Positions 17,323 through 26,598 of a stretch of DNA of 64,000 nucleotides are shown here, one piece after another. The notes beneath the pieces are model-generated. The model did no database searches, was not told the DNA's origin, and was given only the letters and a program-made list of their open reading frames with translations. Positions within the stretch are counted from its first letter, which is position 1. Each line of letters begins with the position of its first letter. Made by a program: the position numbers and the translations under genes. Origin of the DNA: Modestobacter sp. VKM Ac-2985 (GTDB taxonomy: Bacteria; Actinomycetota; Actinomycetes; Mycobacteriales; Geodermatophilaceae); NCBI RefSeq assembly GCF_026967925.1, contig NZ_JAPVBI010000001.1:248001-312000 (forward strand). Reading direction: 5' to 3'.

Positions 17323-18384
17323 GTGCCTCGCCCCCGTTTCGTCTCCTCGCAAACTCCCGCCTCGGCCCCGCGCCGCGCGATCACGGGCGGCGGCCGCAGC
17401 CGTTGGCTCGCTGTCGCCATCGCCGTCGGCTGCCTCGTGCCGGTGACGACCACCGTCACCGATGCCGCCGCACCCCAGGCGTCCGCGCCTGGTGTGGCCA
17501 TCGCATCGCCGCAGCTCGAGCTGGCCGCCGCGACCAGCCGCCCCAAGCTCAGCTGGGCGCCGCCGGCCGGGTACGCCAACTACCCCGTCAAGAAGGTGAC
17601 GGCGACGACGTCGATGACCACGGTCAGCGGTCGAGGCGGTGACGTGCTGATCAAGCTGCCCACCGACCGGGCGGTCGGCCCGATCACGATCGCGGACTGC
17701 CGCAACGCCGTCATCATCGGCGGCAGCATCCGGGCGCTGCCCTCGGCCAAGGTCAACGGTCACGACCAGCGGGCGATCTACGTGCGCAACTGCACCGGCA
17801 CGGTGCACATCGAGGGCGTGCACATCAACGGCGCCGTCAGCGGGGCCCAGACCGACGGCATCGCCGCCAACGCGCCGAAGGCGGTGCTGCAGATCCAGAA
17901 CGTGCGGGTCGACGGCCTGCGTGGCGGCAGCAGGGGCAACCACTCCGACGTCTTCCAGCCCTGGGGTGGGCTGCGGGAGTACCGCATCGACCGGCTGACC
18001 GGCTCGTCGAACTTCCAGGGGCTGCACGTCTTCGAGAACACCGGCCCGATCGGCCGCGGCACGATCCGGAACACCAACATCGTCGGCACGAACGACGGCA
18101 CGGTGGACAAGGGCGGCTATTACATCTGGACCGACTGCAACGACGACTACCCGCTGGCCCTGGACGGCGTCTACGTCTCTCCCCGGCCTGGCCGTCCCTT
18201 CGGGCAGAGCGTATGGCCGTCGGTGACCCACAAGCAGTGCGCGGCGACGGTCGCCAACGGTGTCGCGACCTGGCCGAAGGACAGCTCGATCTCCGGCAGC
18301 GTGCGGCAGGGGCGCCCGTCCTCGGGTGACTTCGTCCCGGCCGGCTCGGTCGGCCAGAGCTACACCTCGCCCGGCTACCGCTGA
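17323..18384 (+). CDS. Secreted right-handed beta-helix protein (paralogue 2)
   Basis: A 353-residue exported protein with signal core RWLAVAIAVGCLVPV. It lacks the AQPAPTT linker of its neighbour, so the beta-helix domain begins at about residue 75 (LSWAPPAGYANYPVKKV). From 17548 to 18384 it matches 16113-16949 with no gaps, and the C-terminus SVGQSYTSPGYR is identical. Most differences are conservative (for example LLEYRI versus LREYRI). A promoter seven bases upstream of the GTG and the absence of a ribosome site point to a leaderless mRNA. Function is probably glycan binding or modification outside the cell; catalytic residues were not identified. Confidence 0.7.
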   Translation: MPRPRFVSSQTPASAPRRAITGGGRSRWLAVAIAVGCLVPVTTTVTDAAAPQASAPGVAIASPQLELAAATSRPKLSWAPPAGYANYPVKKVTATTSMTTVSGRGGDVLIKLPTDRAVGPITIADCRNAVIIGGSIRALPSAKVNGHDQRAIYVRNCTGTVHIEGVHINGAVSGAQTDGIAANAPKAVLQIQNVRVDGLRGGSRGNHSDVFQPWGGLREYRIDRLTGSSNFQGLHVFENTGPIGRGTIRNTNIVGTNDGTVDKGGYYIWTDCNDDYPLALDGVYVSPRPGRPFGQSVWPSVTHKQCAATVANGVATWPKDSSISGSVRQGRPSSGDFVPAGSVGQSYTSPGYR

Positions 18385-19182
18385 GGCGCAACAGCACCAA
18401 CTAGTGGCAGTGGCGCCGCAGTTGGGTGATACACGCAGGCTCCGGCGTCAGGTATTGCTGACTTCGTGTGTGGGCGGGTTCGCACGGTGAGCGGTGTGTG
18501 GCCAGCGCCGCGATTGTCCCCGGCGACTCATGAACTCCGGGGCGAATTCCTCACTCGGCCGCGGACCTTCCTCGCCCAAGAGGTGTATTGCTTCAGGGCT
18601 GAGTCGGCCGCGTGGTCGTCCTCATGCCGCGTCGACGCCTGGCTCCATTGCTCGACGACGAACGCAGGTGTGGAGCCCGCCGCCCTGCGCGGGTGACGGT
18701 CCAAGGCCTGATGAAGGCGGTGTGTGGGCCGGTCGACCACGCTCCCAGCGTGCTGACACGTCGACCTCCTATCCGGTACCTACAGTCCGGCCTTCGTTGA
18801 TGGCTGCACGTCCTTATGCGGCCTCGTCGATCACTCCAATCACGTGTCGTTCGAGCAACTTCGCGGACGAGCACTCATCGTCAGTAGCTATGTGCAAACG
18901 GTAGCTCAAACGCTCAATCGACAGTGATGTAGCCCACGAAATCACTCTCGCGGGGTGAAGTGTCTGGTGCAGAAGCCAATGTCCCGATTGGGTTGCCCCG
19001 TCTAGAAGACGGCGGTGACCTCAAACATCCCGTCGGTAGTACGCGCGGTCGGCAAGCAGTGTTGGACGGGTCGGGCCGGCGAAACCACGGGGGCGGGACT
19101 GTTGGATCAAAAATGTAGGCGGCAGGGGTTGGGCGTCGGCTCGGTGCAAACCGTGCCGACAGCAGCGGATCAACCCGAGGCT
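18385..19182. other. Gene-poor left boundary of the lower-GC block
   Basis: About 0.8 kb where base composition falls from above 70% to roughly 60% G+C. Open frames on both strands show no domain, ribosome site or actinobacterial codon bias. It looks like decayed sequence at the edge of an acquired segment. I found no inverted repeats, transposase or attachment-site duplication. Confidence 0.5.
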
Positions 19183-20253
19183 GTGAACGTGGCCTTGGCA
19201 CACGATTACCTCACGCAGCGAGGCGGAGCCGAACGGGTAGCCCTGGAGCTGTGGGCTGCCTTCCCGCAAGCCCCGATGTACACCACGGTCTTCGCCCCGG
19301 GGCAGACCTTCCCGGGATTTGCCGGTAGAAAGGTGACCACATCGTGGCTGAACCGGCTCCCCGGAGCCAAGAGAGACCCACGGCCTCTGCTGCCGTTGCT
19401 GCCCAGCGCGATCAGGTCTCTGCAGGTGTCGGACGTGGACGTGCTCCTCTGCAGCTCGTCTGGTTGGGCCCACGGACTCAGGGCGGGGCGGGCTGCCAAG
19501 GTCGTCTACTGCCACAACCCGCCTAGATGGCTGTATCAGCAGGAGGAGTACCTCTCGGGACGCCAGCGTGCTCGCCTGCCACTCAGCTTGCTAGCTGGAC
19601 GCCTTGAGCGGTTCGATCGCCTCGGCGCGGACAGCGCGGACACATACATTGCCAACTCGCAGGTAGTGGCAAGGCGCATTCGAGCGACGTATGGGCGCGA
19701 AGCGCAGGTGATCAACCCGCCCCGGGGCCTCGAGCCGGACGGGCCAGAGGAGCGGCCATCCGGTGTCGAGCCGGGATACCTGTTGACGGTGGGGCGGCCA
19801 CGCGGCTACAAGAACACGGAACTGTTGATCAGGGCAATGGCCAAGAGGCCGAAGGATCGACTCGTCGCCGTCGGCGGTGAACCCGCCGAGGACGCGCCGA
19901 ACGTGACAGTCCTGCGCAACCTCCCGGACTCGCAACTGCGATGGCTGTACCGAAACTGTCGCGCGTTGGTGGGCATCTCATACGAGGACTTCGGCTTGAC
20001 ACCTCCGGAGGCCATGGCTCACGGGAAGCCGGTTGCCCTCTTGCGAGCAGGTGGCTATCTCGAAACAAATGTCGAGGGGGCGACCGGGGTGTTCATCGAC
20101 GCACTAGAGGAGCGGGAGCTCCTCGGTGCCATCGACGACCTCGACAGAATTCCCTGGGATTCGGACGCGATTCGGCTACATGCCAGTCAGTGGTCTCCTG
20201 TGACGTTCAGGAGTCGTATGGTCGACGCAGTCGAGCAGGCCGCGCGTGGATGA
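19183..20253 (+). CDS. GT4 family glycosyltransferase, lower-GC cassette
   Basis: A glycosyltransferase of about 356 residues. It opens with NVALAHDYLTQRGGAERV, the typical N-terminus of GT4 enzymes acting on surface glycans. The C-terminal half has LLTVGRPRGYKNTELLIRAM (the loop binding the donor phosphate), LRWLYRNCRALVGIS and EDFGLTPPEAMAHGKPVAL with the EX7E motif. It would add a sugar to the lipid-linked repeat on the cytoplasmic side. The start is uncertain: GTG 19183 and GTG 19189 are both close to GAGG at 19177-19180, and upstream in-frame starts lack sites. The gene overlaps the next by eight bases. Confidence 0.85.
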   Translation: MNVALAHDYLTQRGGAERVALELWAAFPQAPMYTTVFAPGQTFPGFAGRKVTTSWLNRLPGAKRDPRPLLPLLPSAIRSLQVSDVDVLLCSSSGWAHGLRAGRAAKVVYCHNPPRWLYQQEEYLSGRQRARLPLSLLAGRLERFDRLGADSADTYIANSQVVARRIRATYGREAQVINPPRGLEPDGPEERPSGVEPGYLLTVGRPRGYKNTELLIRAMAKRPKDRLVAVGGEPAEDAPNVTVLRNLPDSQLRWLYRNCRALVGISYEDFGLTPPEAMAHGKPVALLRAGGYLETNVEGATGVFIDALEERELLGAIDDLDRIPWDSDAIRLHASQWSPVTFRSRMVDAVEQAARG

Positions 20254-21223
20254 CTCCAAGCTCGACCTCCACTCCCTTCTGCAAGCTGGCGGCCCCGTTC
20301 TGGCTCTCGCCTCGGGTGGCGGACACCTGGCTGAGTTGCAGCAGCTGACGGATGGGGTGGTCAGTTCTTCGGCGCTGGTCTGGTGCACGTCAGGACAGCC
20401 TCGGGAGCCGGATACCGTGCTCTTTCCGTACATCCCAGCCAAGAGCCTGTCACGAGTCGCCCGCGCTGTTCCCCTCGCTCGGCGAATCATCCGTGAGCAC
20501 GGTGTCGTGCGTGTGATCACGACGGGAGCAGCCATCGCCCTGCCCTTCGCTGCCGCCTGTAAGATCGAGGGGATCCCCCTCCAGTACGTCGAGAGTGCTG
20601 CTCGACAGGACCGGCTGAGCGTCACAGGACGGCTGCTGAGAGCAAGTCGCCTCGCGGCGGTGGCCGCTCAGTTCGACATGGGTCCTGGGATACCGATCGC
20701 GACGAACATATTCGATGGCTTCGAGCGGCTGCCGGCTGCGAGTTCGGCCCATGAGCGACCTTTGCGTCGTGTGGTCGTGACATTTGGTACGAGCAGCGAC
20801 TGGATGTTCCGAACGGCCATCAAGCGAGTTGACGAGGTTCTTTCGCCGCTCGTCGAGGACGATGCAGACGTGCTCTGTCAGACAGGGGAAGACGGCGAGC
20901 GCATGATCGGCCGAAGTACTCATCGGCTGGTGCCTGCGTCTGCTCTTCATCATGCGATCATGGAGGCCGATCTCGTTATCGGCCATGCTGGAGTGGGCAC
21001 CGCGCTGATGGCCATGCAAGCTGGCAAGCTGCCATTGCTGCTGCCTCGACGGGCTTCACGGGGGGAGCACACCGATGACCATCAGGTGCAGTTGGCCGCG
21101 TACCTGGAGTCGCGCGGTCTCGCCGTCACGTGTGAGGCCGAGGAGCTGAGCACTGAGCACATACGGGCCGCCACAAGTGAACGCGTTGGCAGAGTCGGCC
21201 ACCATGGCTCACCAGCGCCGTGA
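20246..21223 (+). CDS. Fused PssD/PssE (Alg14/Alg13)-like glycosyltransferase
   Basis: A 325-residue protein joining two halves usually made as separate subunits. Residues about 15-160 resemble Alg14/PssD (LALASGGGHLAELQQL, VITTGAAIALPFAAACKI, LQYVESAARQDRLS). Residues about 170-310 resemble Alg13/PssE and the GT28 C-domain (RVVVTFGTSSDWMF, VIGHAGVGTALMAMQAGKLPLL, EHTDDHQVQLA). Alg14 anchors the complex and binds the acceptor while Alg13 binds the UDP-sugar. Start GTG 20246 overlaps the upstream gene. The last 15 residues are Arg/Gly/His-rich and poorly conserved in feel, so the true end may have shifted by frame change. Confidence 0.75.
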   Translation: MDDSKLDLHSLLQAGGPVLALASGGGHLAELQQLTDGVVSSSALVWCTSGQPREPDTVLFPYIPAKSLSRVARAVPLARRIIREHGVVRVITTGAAIALPFAAACKIEGIPLQYVESAARQDRLSVTGRLLRASRLAAVAAQFDMGPGIPIATNIFDGFERLPAASSAHERPLRRVVVTFGTSSDWMFRTAIKRVDEVLSPLVEDDADVLCQTGEDGERMIGRSTHRLVPASALHHAIMEADLVIGHAGVGTALMAMQAGKLPLLLPRRASRGEHTDDHQVQLAAYLESRGLAVTCEAEELSTEHIRAATSERVGRVGHHGSPAP

Positions 21224-21302
21224 GGCAGAGCCGACGCCTCCAGTCAGCCCCTGGCCGTCGCCAGGTCGCCCTGGCACCGGCGCGACCCGGCCGCGGTAGG
21301 CG

Positions 21303-22562
21303 ATGAGGCCTGCCCAGGCAGCGGTGGCTCGAGTCAGACAGCTGTCGCGTCAGACCATCCGGTTCGCCGCGGGTGGCGCCCTGCTTCAGCTCTTCGGACT
21401 CGTGAGCGGACCGCTGCTTGCTCACGCCCTAGGGGCGGACGGACGCGGGGAACTGGCCGGCTCCCTTGCCCCCTTCGTCACCGTCGCCTTCATCTCGTCT
21501 TATGGTCTGACCCAGCGGGCGGGACATCTTGTTGCCCGGGGGCAGTGGTCTGGGCGCAGGGCAGCCCACTCGGTCACTGCTGTCGCACCGTTCGCCGCTC
21601 TCGGCGCAGTGTTCGCACTGGCTGGTCAATCGCCGGTTCTTCAGGGACTCGCAGTGCTTGCGGTGCTGGGTCACAACATCAGCGCGTGCGTGCAGGGCGC
21701 CTTCATGGGATCGGGACTTGCTTCGCGTTTCAACGTGGCACTCTTGGCTCCATACGGTGCGAACCTCCTGGTGTTGATTGTGGCCTTCCTGTCCGGGCGA
21801 TTGACCCCCACCTTCGCGCTTGCCTCCCAATTGGTGGCCTTCGTCGTTGCTGGTTGCCTGGCGATCGTCCTGTACTGGGTGAGTCGTAGCACGATCAGAT
21901 CCGTGAAGCCGGTCTCCTCTTCTGTTTCGTTGCCTTCTCTACTGGCCCAGGCGGTAGCCGGCTTGTCGGCGGTCGCGTTCGCCGGCTTCGACCAGGCGGT
22001 CATATCCTTCTTGGCAGATGATCGGAGTCTGGGGCTCTTTGCGGTGGCTTTCTCATACGCTGCCCTCCTCGAGACCGTTGTGGTGGCCATCAGCCTCAGC
22101 GCATTCAGTGCGATCTCCAACGATCACGCCTCCCGGCAGCGCATGGTCACCGCCCAGAAGCAGACGGCTCTCCTCTCTGTGTTGGGAGCGATGTTCCTGG
22201 CCGGCGCCGCCCCGCTGGTGATCCCGATCATGTTCGGAGACGACTTTCGTAGCAGCGTCGTCCTTGCGTGGATCCTCTTGTTCGGTCGGATCTTCCACGA
22301 CCTGTATGGAGTCGTCGCTGTAGCGGTCACGGGCGCGCGAACAGCGCGAACCAGTCTGATCATCGGTCTCGCCTCATTGCTCATGGTGGGTGGCGGATTG
22401 GTCGCGGGATGGCACCTCGGGGGAATACTGGGCTGTGCGATCGGAATTGTGGTCGCCGAAGTCGGCCGTTGGCTGCTCGCCCTGCTGTTGGTCCGAATCA
22501 AGATAAATGGTCCGCTTCGGAGCGTTGAGAGGGTGGAGGCCGTTGAGGCACAAGGCGTATGA
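21303..22562 (+). CDS. Wzx-type flippase, set B (lower-GC cassette)
   Basis: A 419-residue membrane protein with about 12 hydrophobic segments. The start RQLSRQTIRFAAGGALLQL, the following LAHALGADGRGELAGS (GRG-type cytoplasmic loop) and the internal FAGFDQAVISFLADD match the polysaccharide-transport branch of the MOP superfamily. It should export the repeat unit made by the neighbouring glycosyltransferases. ATG 21303 lies 79 bases after the previous stop. Codon use is visibly less GC-biased than the flippases at 13875 and 36992, to which it is not closely similar. Confidence 0.8.
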   Translation: MRPAQAAVARVRQLSRQTIRFAAGGALLQLFGLVSGPLLAHALGADGRGELAGSLAPFVTVAFISSYGLTQRAGHLVARGQWSGRRAAHSVTAVAPFAALGAVFALAGQSPVLQGLAVLAVLGHNISACVQGAFMGSGLASRFNVALLAPYGANLLVLIVAFLSGRLTPTFALASQLVAFVVAGCLAIVLYWVSRSTIRSVKPVSSSVSLPSLLAQAVAGLSAVAFAGFDQAVISFLADDRSLGLFAVAFSYAALLETVVVAISLSAFSAISNDHASRQRMVTAQKQTALLSVLGAMFLAGAAPLVIPIMFGDDFRSSVVLAWILLFGRIFHDLYGVVAVAVTGARTARTSLIIGLASLLMVGGGLVAGWHLGGILGCAIGIVVAEVGRWLLALLLVRIKINGPLRSVERVEAVEAQGV

Positions 22563-23997
22563 CGTCTGCATCATCGGGGGAGGGGCCGTGGGGCTCATCG
22601 CTGCCACTCGAGCGGCGTCCCTAGGTGCCTCTGTCATCGTGCTGGAAGCCGGAGCGGGCCCTCTGTCTCCGTATGCCTACGAGGTCGACACGCGTGAGGC
22701 GCCGGGGTATCGAGGTGCCACCGAAGCGCTGGGCTTCGGACTGGGTGGCTCTACGCAGCTCTGGGGCGGCCAGTTGTGGCCATGGATCGCGAGTGAGCTA
22801 TCTCCTCGTCCGTGGCTGGGCATGGCGGGTTGGGATTACGACTTCGACGACCTGCGACGGAGCTATGGCCACGTTGCCGACATCCTGGGTCTCCGGAGCG
22901 CTCAGAGGGCTCTTGTCGGCGGCTCGGTGGAGACGCCGAGGGGCACGTCGACCCCGGGGTTCGAGCTTCGGGAGTCCACGTGGCTGGGGTGGCGGCATCG
23001 CAATCTGGGAAAAACACTCGGGCGCGACCTCAGGCGGGCCGAAGCCGTCAAGGTGTTGACGGGACACCCAGTGCAGTCTCTGAAGGTCGAGAACGGAACG
23101 GTGGTCGGCCTGGTCGGTGCTGGATGCCATGAAATCGCTGCTGACCACTACTTCTTGGCTGCAGGAACGCTCGGTAACGTCGCTCTGCTGAACGCGGTTG
23201 CGCGCAGCGAAGGTGCCACTGTAGGGGCGGGCTTCATGGACCACCTCTCCGTGCGCACCGCAGAGCTCGAGGTCTTGGATTGGGACGCGTACCAGGAGTA
23301 CGAGGCTCCTCGATACGAGGGTAACTCGCTGTTCACGAAGCGGTATGCGGCGTCGTCGGATCTGCAGCAGTCGCTGGGTGTGCCTGGTGTGCTGGCTCAG
23401 TGGGAGACGGAACTCCCTGCGACTTCGCCACTTCTGCGGGCCAGAGAGCTCCTCCGGAGCATGCAGCGTGGTGGTGGGGGGCGGCCCGAACAGCTCGGGT
23501 CCTTGCTGCCCGGCTTGACGGCTGAGCTCAGGGGGCTGGTCGGGGCGCGATTGCGTCACCGGCGATACGTTCCCGAAGAGGCTGGGATCTATCTCAGCAT
23601 CAACGTTGAGCAGCTGCCGACACAGAGCAAACGACTTGCCGCCGAGGGTGGTGTCGTCAACATGAAGTGGGCGGTCGAAAGAGCTGACCTAAATGCAGCG
23701 AGGCGCACAACCGAGAGCTTCCTGGATGCGCACGACCTCAGCCGATCCGGTCTACGTGTGAAGCGCATACTCGACGAGTACGTGGTTCAAGACACGTATC
23801 ACCTGATGGGTGGAACGAGGTTGTCTTCGGATCCGGCACGGGGAGTCGTCACCCCGAACCTCAGGCACCATCAGGTCTCGAACTTGAGTGTTCTGGGCGC
23901 CTCTGTCTTTCCCACCGGCGGCCTGGCCAATCCGACCTTCACGGCTGGAGCCATGGCAGTGGCTGCCGTCGACTCCTACATGGGTGGCGTCTCGTGA
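22543..23997 (+). CDS. GMC-family FAD-dependent oxidoreductase
   Basis: A protein of about 484 residues with an N-terminal FAD-binding Rossmann fold (YDVCIIGGGAVGLIAATRAA, then VIVLEAG), the GMC signature region GFGLGGSTQLWGGQL, and a C-terminal active-site part (VQDTYHLMGGTRLSSDP, then ASVFPTGGLANPTFTAGAMA). GMC enzymes oxidise alcohols, often primary or secondary sugar hydroxyls. The start is probably TTG 22543, just before the FAD motif; ATG 22507 would overlap the flippase gene by 56 bases. The gene overlaps the aldo-keto reductase by GTGA, so oxidation and reduction may be sequential on one sugar. Substrate unknown. Confidence 0.8.
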   Translation: MRHKAYDVCIIGGGAVGLIAATRAASLGASVIVLEAGAGPLSPYAYEVDTREAPGYRGATEALGFGLGGSTQLWGGQLWPWIASELSPRPWLGMAGWDYDFDDLRRSYGHVADILGLRSAQRALVGGSVETPRGTSTPGFELRESTWLGWRHRNLGKTLGRDLRRAEAVKVLTGHPVQSLKVENGTVVGLVGAGCHEIAADHYFLAAGTLGNVALLNAVARSEGATVGAGFMDHLSVRTAELEVLDWDAYQEYEAPRYEGNSLFTKRYAASSDLQQSLGVPGVLAQWETELPATSPLLRARELLRSMQRGGGGRPEQLGSLLPGLTAELRGLVGARLRHRRYVPEEAGIYLSINVEQLPTQSKRLAAEGGVVNMKWAVERADLNAARRTTESFLDAHDLSRSGLRVKRILDEYVVQDTYHLMGGTRLSSDPARGVVTPNLRHHQVSNLSVLGASVFPTGGLANPTFTAGAMAVAAVDSYMGGVS

Positions 23998-24941
23998 CTG
24001 TTCGTTTCTCCACGTCCCCACTGGGCCTCGGGCTGGCCACAGTGATGAGATTGCCGAAGACGGCTGATCAGATGAGAGTGCTGGATGCGGCCTACAGCGC
24101 CGGCTTCCGGCACTTCGATGTGGCACCGGCGTACGGACTGGGACGTGCCGAGACGCTCCTCGGGACCTGGCTCGCGAGCGCAGGTGCGGACGTCACCATC
24201 GCCACCAAGGTCGGTTTGCCCCCGAGCCAAGTCGCGGCGCGGGTGGCCATGGTCCAAGGCCCCCTCAGACGGGTGTTGGCCGCGAGTCCGCGGCTGCGGG
24301 GGTGGGTGAAGGCAAGGAGCTCTCTCGCCACCTCGTCTGGCGCGGCCCCCTCGGTCGCTCAGATCGAGAACAGCCTCGACCAGAGCCTCCGGGAGATCGG
24401 TCGGTCCCCGGATGTGCTCCTCTTGCACGAGGTGCCGGCAAGTGCGCTCGGTGACGATGTCGCAGCGACGTTACGACGGTTGCAGCAGGACGGGTCGGTG
24501 TCCTACGTCGGCGCATCGGGTCCGCAGGAAGTCGCAGAGGGGGGTGCAGCGCGGCTCGGCCTGGACACTGTCGTCGTCCAGATCCCGGTCGACTTGGGCG
24601 CAGAAGTCACCTTCGCACCCCGCCGAGGGGATTCCTGCATGGGCACCATTCGTTATGGCTTGCTCTCCCGCTACCTGCACCCTTTGACGGAGCGGCTGTG
24701 TTCCACGGGACTGGGACGAGCCGTTGAGTCGTCGATCGGGCTCCCGTTGCGGACCAAGGCCGACGTCGCCAGCTTGCTGGCGATGCTGGCCCTTGATCGC
24801 TGGCCGGATGACACCCTCTTGATCGGATCCACCAGCCACGCGAACCTCGAGCGGCTCGGCGCTGCAGTCCGCAATGACCAGCGCCTCTCTCCAGAAGCTC
24901 TCGCTGAGGTGTTTCGTCGTCTACAGGCGCACCTGCAGTAG
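23994..24941 (+). CDS. Aldo/keto reductase
   Basis: A 315-residue NAD(P)H-dependent oxidoreductase with the family's catalytic tetrad visible: Asp42 and Tyr47 in HFDVAPAYG, Lys72 in IATKVG and His145 in LLLHEV. A C-terminal cofactor-binding region includes LLIGSTSHANLE. Length is normal for the family. GTG 23994 overlaps the TGA of the GMC oxidase, implying translational coupling and a shared pathway. It could reduce a keto-sugar made by that oxidase. A separate detoxification role is less likely given the coupling. Confidence 0.85.
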   Translation: MTVRFSTSPLGLGLATVMRLPKTADQMRVLDAAYSAGFRHFDVAPAYGLGRAETLLGTWLASAGADVTIATKVGLPPSQVAARVAMVQGPLRRVLAASPRLRGWVKARSSLATSSGAAPSVAQIENSLDQSLREIGRSPDVLLLHEVPASALGDDVAATLRRLQQDGSVSYVGASGPQEVAEGGAARLGLDTVVVQIPVDLGAEVTFAPRRGDSCMGTIRYGLLSRYLHPLTERLCSTGLGRAVESSIGLPLRTKADVASLLAMLALDRWPDDTLLIGSTSHANLERLGAAVRNDQRLSPEALAEVFRRLQAHLQ

Positions 24942-25046
24942 CGCCTGGCCACAGGGCGTTCAGCTGGCCTGACCCGACTGCACGCGTACGGATCGGCAGC
25001 CAGTGGGCATGCTGTCCGGTGGAAGCCGAGCTTCGGTACACGCTGA

Positions 25047-26504
25047 TCAGGCGTGCGGTCGAGTCCTGCTCGAGTGTTCTCCTGCGATCTGGTTCTCAGC
25101 CGCCAGTGGCTCTGTCGTCGAGTCGGTGAGGGATCCGCGCGTGGCCATGCCCCCCGTCACGGCCATGGCGACCAGGGGGAAGAGGAAGTCCGCGGTGCCC
25201 CTCATGGTCAGATGAGTATCGACGACCATCAAGAGCGACAGCTGTACCAACCCTGCCAAGGCGGCTATCGCGGCAATGCGGAAGGCCGGGTGAGCCGTGG
25301 ACGAGATCGTGCGCCAGCACGCCCTCCCGGCGAACGCCACATAGGCCATGAAAGCCAGGAGGAGTGGCACGCCACCGTTCCACAGAAGCCATGTGTACCC
25401 GCTCTCGATCCAGATCCACTCTCTGTAGGACTCCGGCGCGGGGATCCGCGCGGATGTCTGGACGCCGAGAAGCCAATTCAGCCCTTCTCCGAGTCGCGGC
25501 CAGATGAACGTCTGCAGGTTCGCCAGGCGACCGGTGTCGCCCGTCCACTGAACGGGGAGCCCCGTGTTCGGGTCGAGCTCCAACAGCCGCGCTTCGAGAG
25601 CCGGCCGGAGCGCTATGGCCGCCACGACGATCAAGGGAATCGAGAGCACGGCCAGGCGAGTCAGTATCCGGAGGAGGGCGCCGGTGGTGATGGCGACGGC
25701 GATGAGCCCGAGAACGCCCGAGAACTGTCCTGATGCAAGGGTGGCCATGGCAAAGATGGCTGCAGCCACGCCGGTGACTGGGCGTGAGGAGCGAACGAGC
25801 ACGAACCAACTCAGCGATACAGCCACGAGGATGGCCATGAGGTCCGCGAAGGCGATGGAGCCGCCGATCGTCGACTTGGCGTTGAGCTGCTCGATCTTCT
25901 CGGGCTCGTCAGCAGACACGAATGGGGTCAGGAGCCCTGGAACGGGACCGAACTGAAGGACCTGCAAGATCCCCAGCAAGGCGACCACTGCTGACGACGC
26001 AAGCGCGAGCACGAGAGCGGTGCGGGCATGCTCGCCCTGTCTGATGGCGATACGCACCAGTGCGTAGAGAGCCAGGTACTTCCATAGGGTCAAGGCGAAC
26101 AGGATGTCGTCCAGGGTCAGGGGCTCTGACCGCACGAACATCCACAGCAGGCCCGTGACCGAGCTGAAGACGGCGAGCGCCAGCACGCACCAGTCGACGA
26201 CGTGTAGATGGATCGGTGGGAAGCCCTGCACCGCCCAGCGGCGGACCGGTCCCGCGAGCAACCCCAGCCAGAGCACTGCGAGCAGCAGCTCGTTGACCCG
26301 GATCAGTGGAAGAGCGGTCCCTCGTTCCAGACCGACCACCAGAGGACCGATTGCGAGATAGGCGTACGCAGCAAATCGGGGATGCTTGGCCACCAAGGCG
26401 ACCATGGCGATACCGACGACGCCTGCGACGGTGTACGTGGACCAACGTCCGGCGGACAGCCCGAGGAGAACCGCCAACACCAGTGCGCTGGTCAGCAATC
26501 CCAT
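25047..26504 (-). CDS. O-antigen ligase/polymerase-like membrane protein (Wzy type), set B
   Basis: A protein of about 485 residues with 10-12 membrane segments starting at MGLLTSALVLAVLLGL. A large outward loop at about residues 310-390 (containing LQTFIWPRLGEGLNWLLGV and ESYREWIWIESGYTWLLW) is typical of WaaL/Wzy proteins. It is transcribed toward the end of the aldo-keto reductase gene. ATG 26504 starts just before the first helix; a TTG at 26558 would add 18 polar residues. Neither has a clear ribosome site. It is the polymerase candidate of the lower-GC cassette, paired with the Wzz-like gene upstream of it. Confidence 0.75.
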   Translation of the reverse strand: MGLLTSALVLAVLLGLSAGRWSTYTVAGVVGIAMVALVAKHPRFAAYAYLAIGPLVVGLERGTALPLIRVNELLLAVLWLGLLAGPVRRWAVQGFPPIHLHVVDWCVLALAVFSSVTGLLWMFVRSEPLTLDDILFALTLWKYLALYALVRIAIRQGEHARTALVLALASSAVVALLGILQVLQFGPVPGLLTPFVSADEPEKIEQLNAKSTIGGSIAFADLMAILVAVSLSWFVLVRSSRPVTGVAAAIFAMATLASGQFSGVLGLIAVAITTGALLRILTRLAVLSIPLIVVAAIALRPALEARLLELDPNTGLPVQWTGDTGRLANLQTFIWPRLGEGLNWLLGVQTSARIPAPESYREWIWIESGYTWLLWNGGVPLLLAFMAYVAFAGRACWRTISSTAHPAFRIAAIAALAGLVQLSLLMVVDTHLTMRGTADFLFPLVAMAVTGGMATRGSLTDSTTEPLAAENQIAGEHSSRTRPHA

Positions 26505-26598
26505 GGGAGTCGCGGCATCGCGATTCTCTGTTGATGCGCTGTGACGAAACGGTCTCAACGAGAGCGTCCAACAGGGCCGAGCTGCACGTCGCCAGCCG

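Noticed and set aside
18494..18904. Possible gene of 136 codons at the left edge of the lower-GC block
   Set aside because: No ribosome site, no domain, and composition unlike the genes on either side; better treated as decayed sequence.
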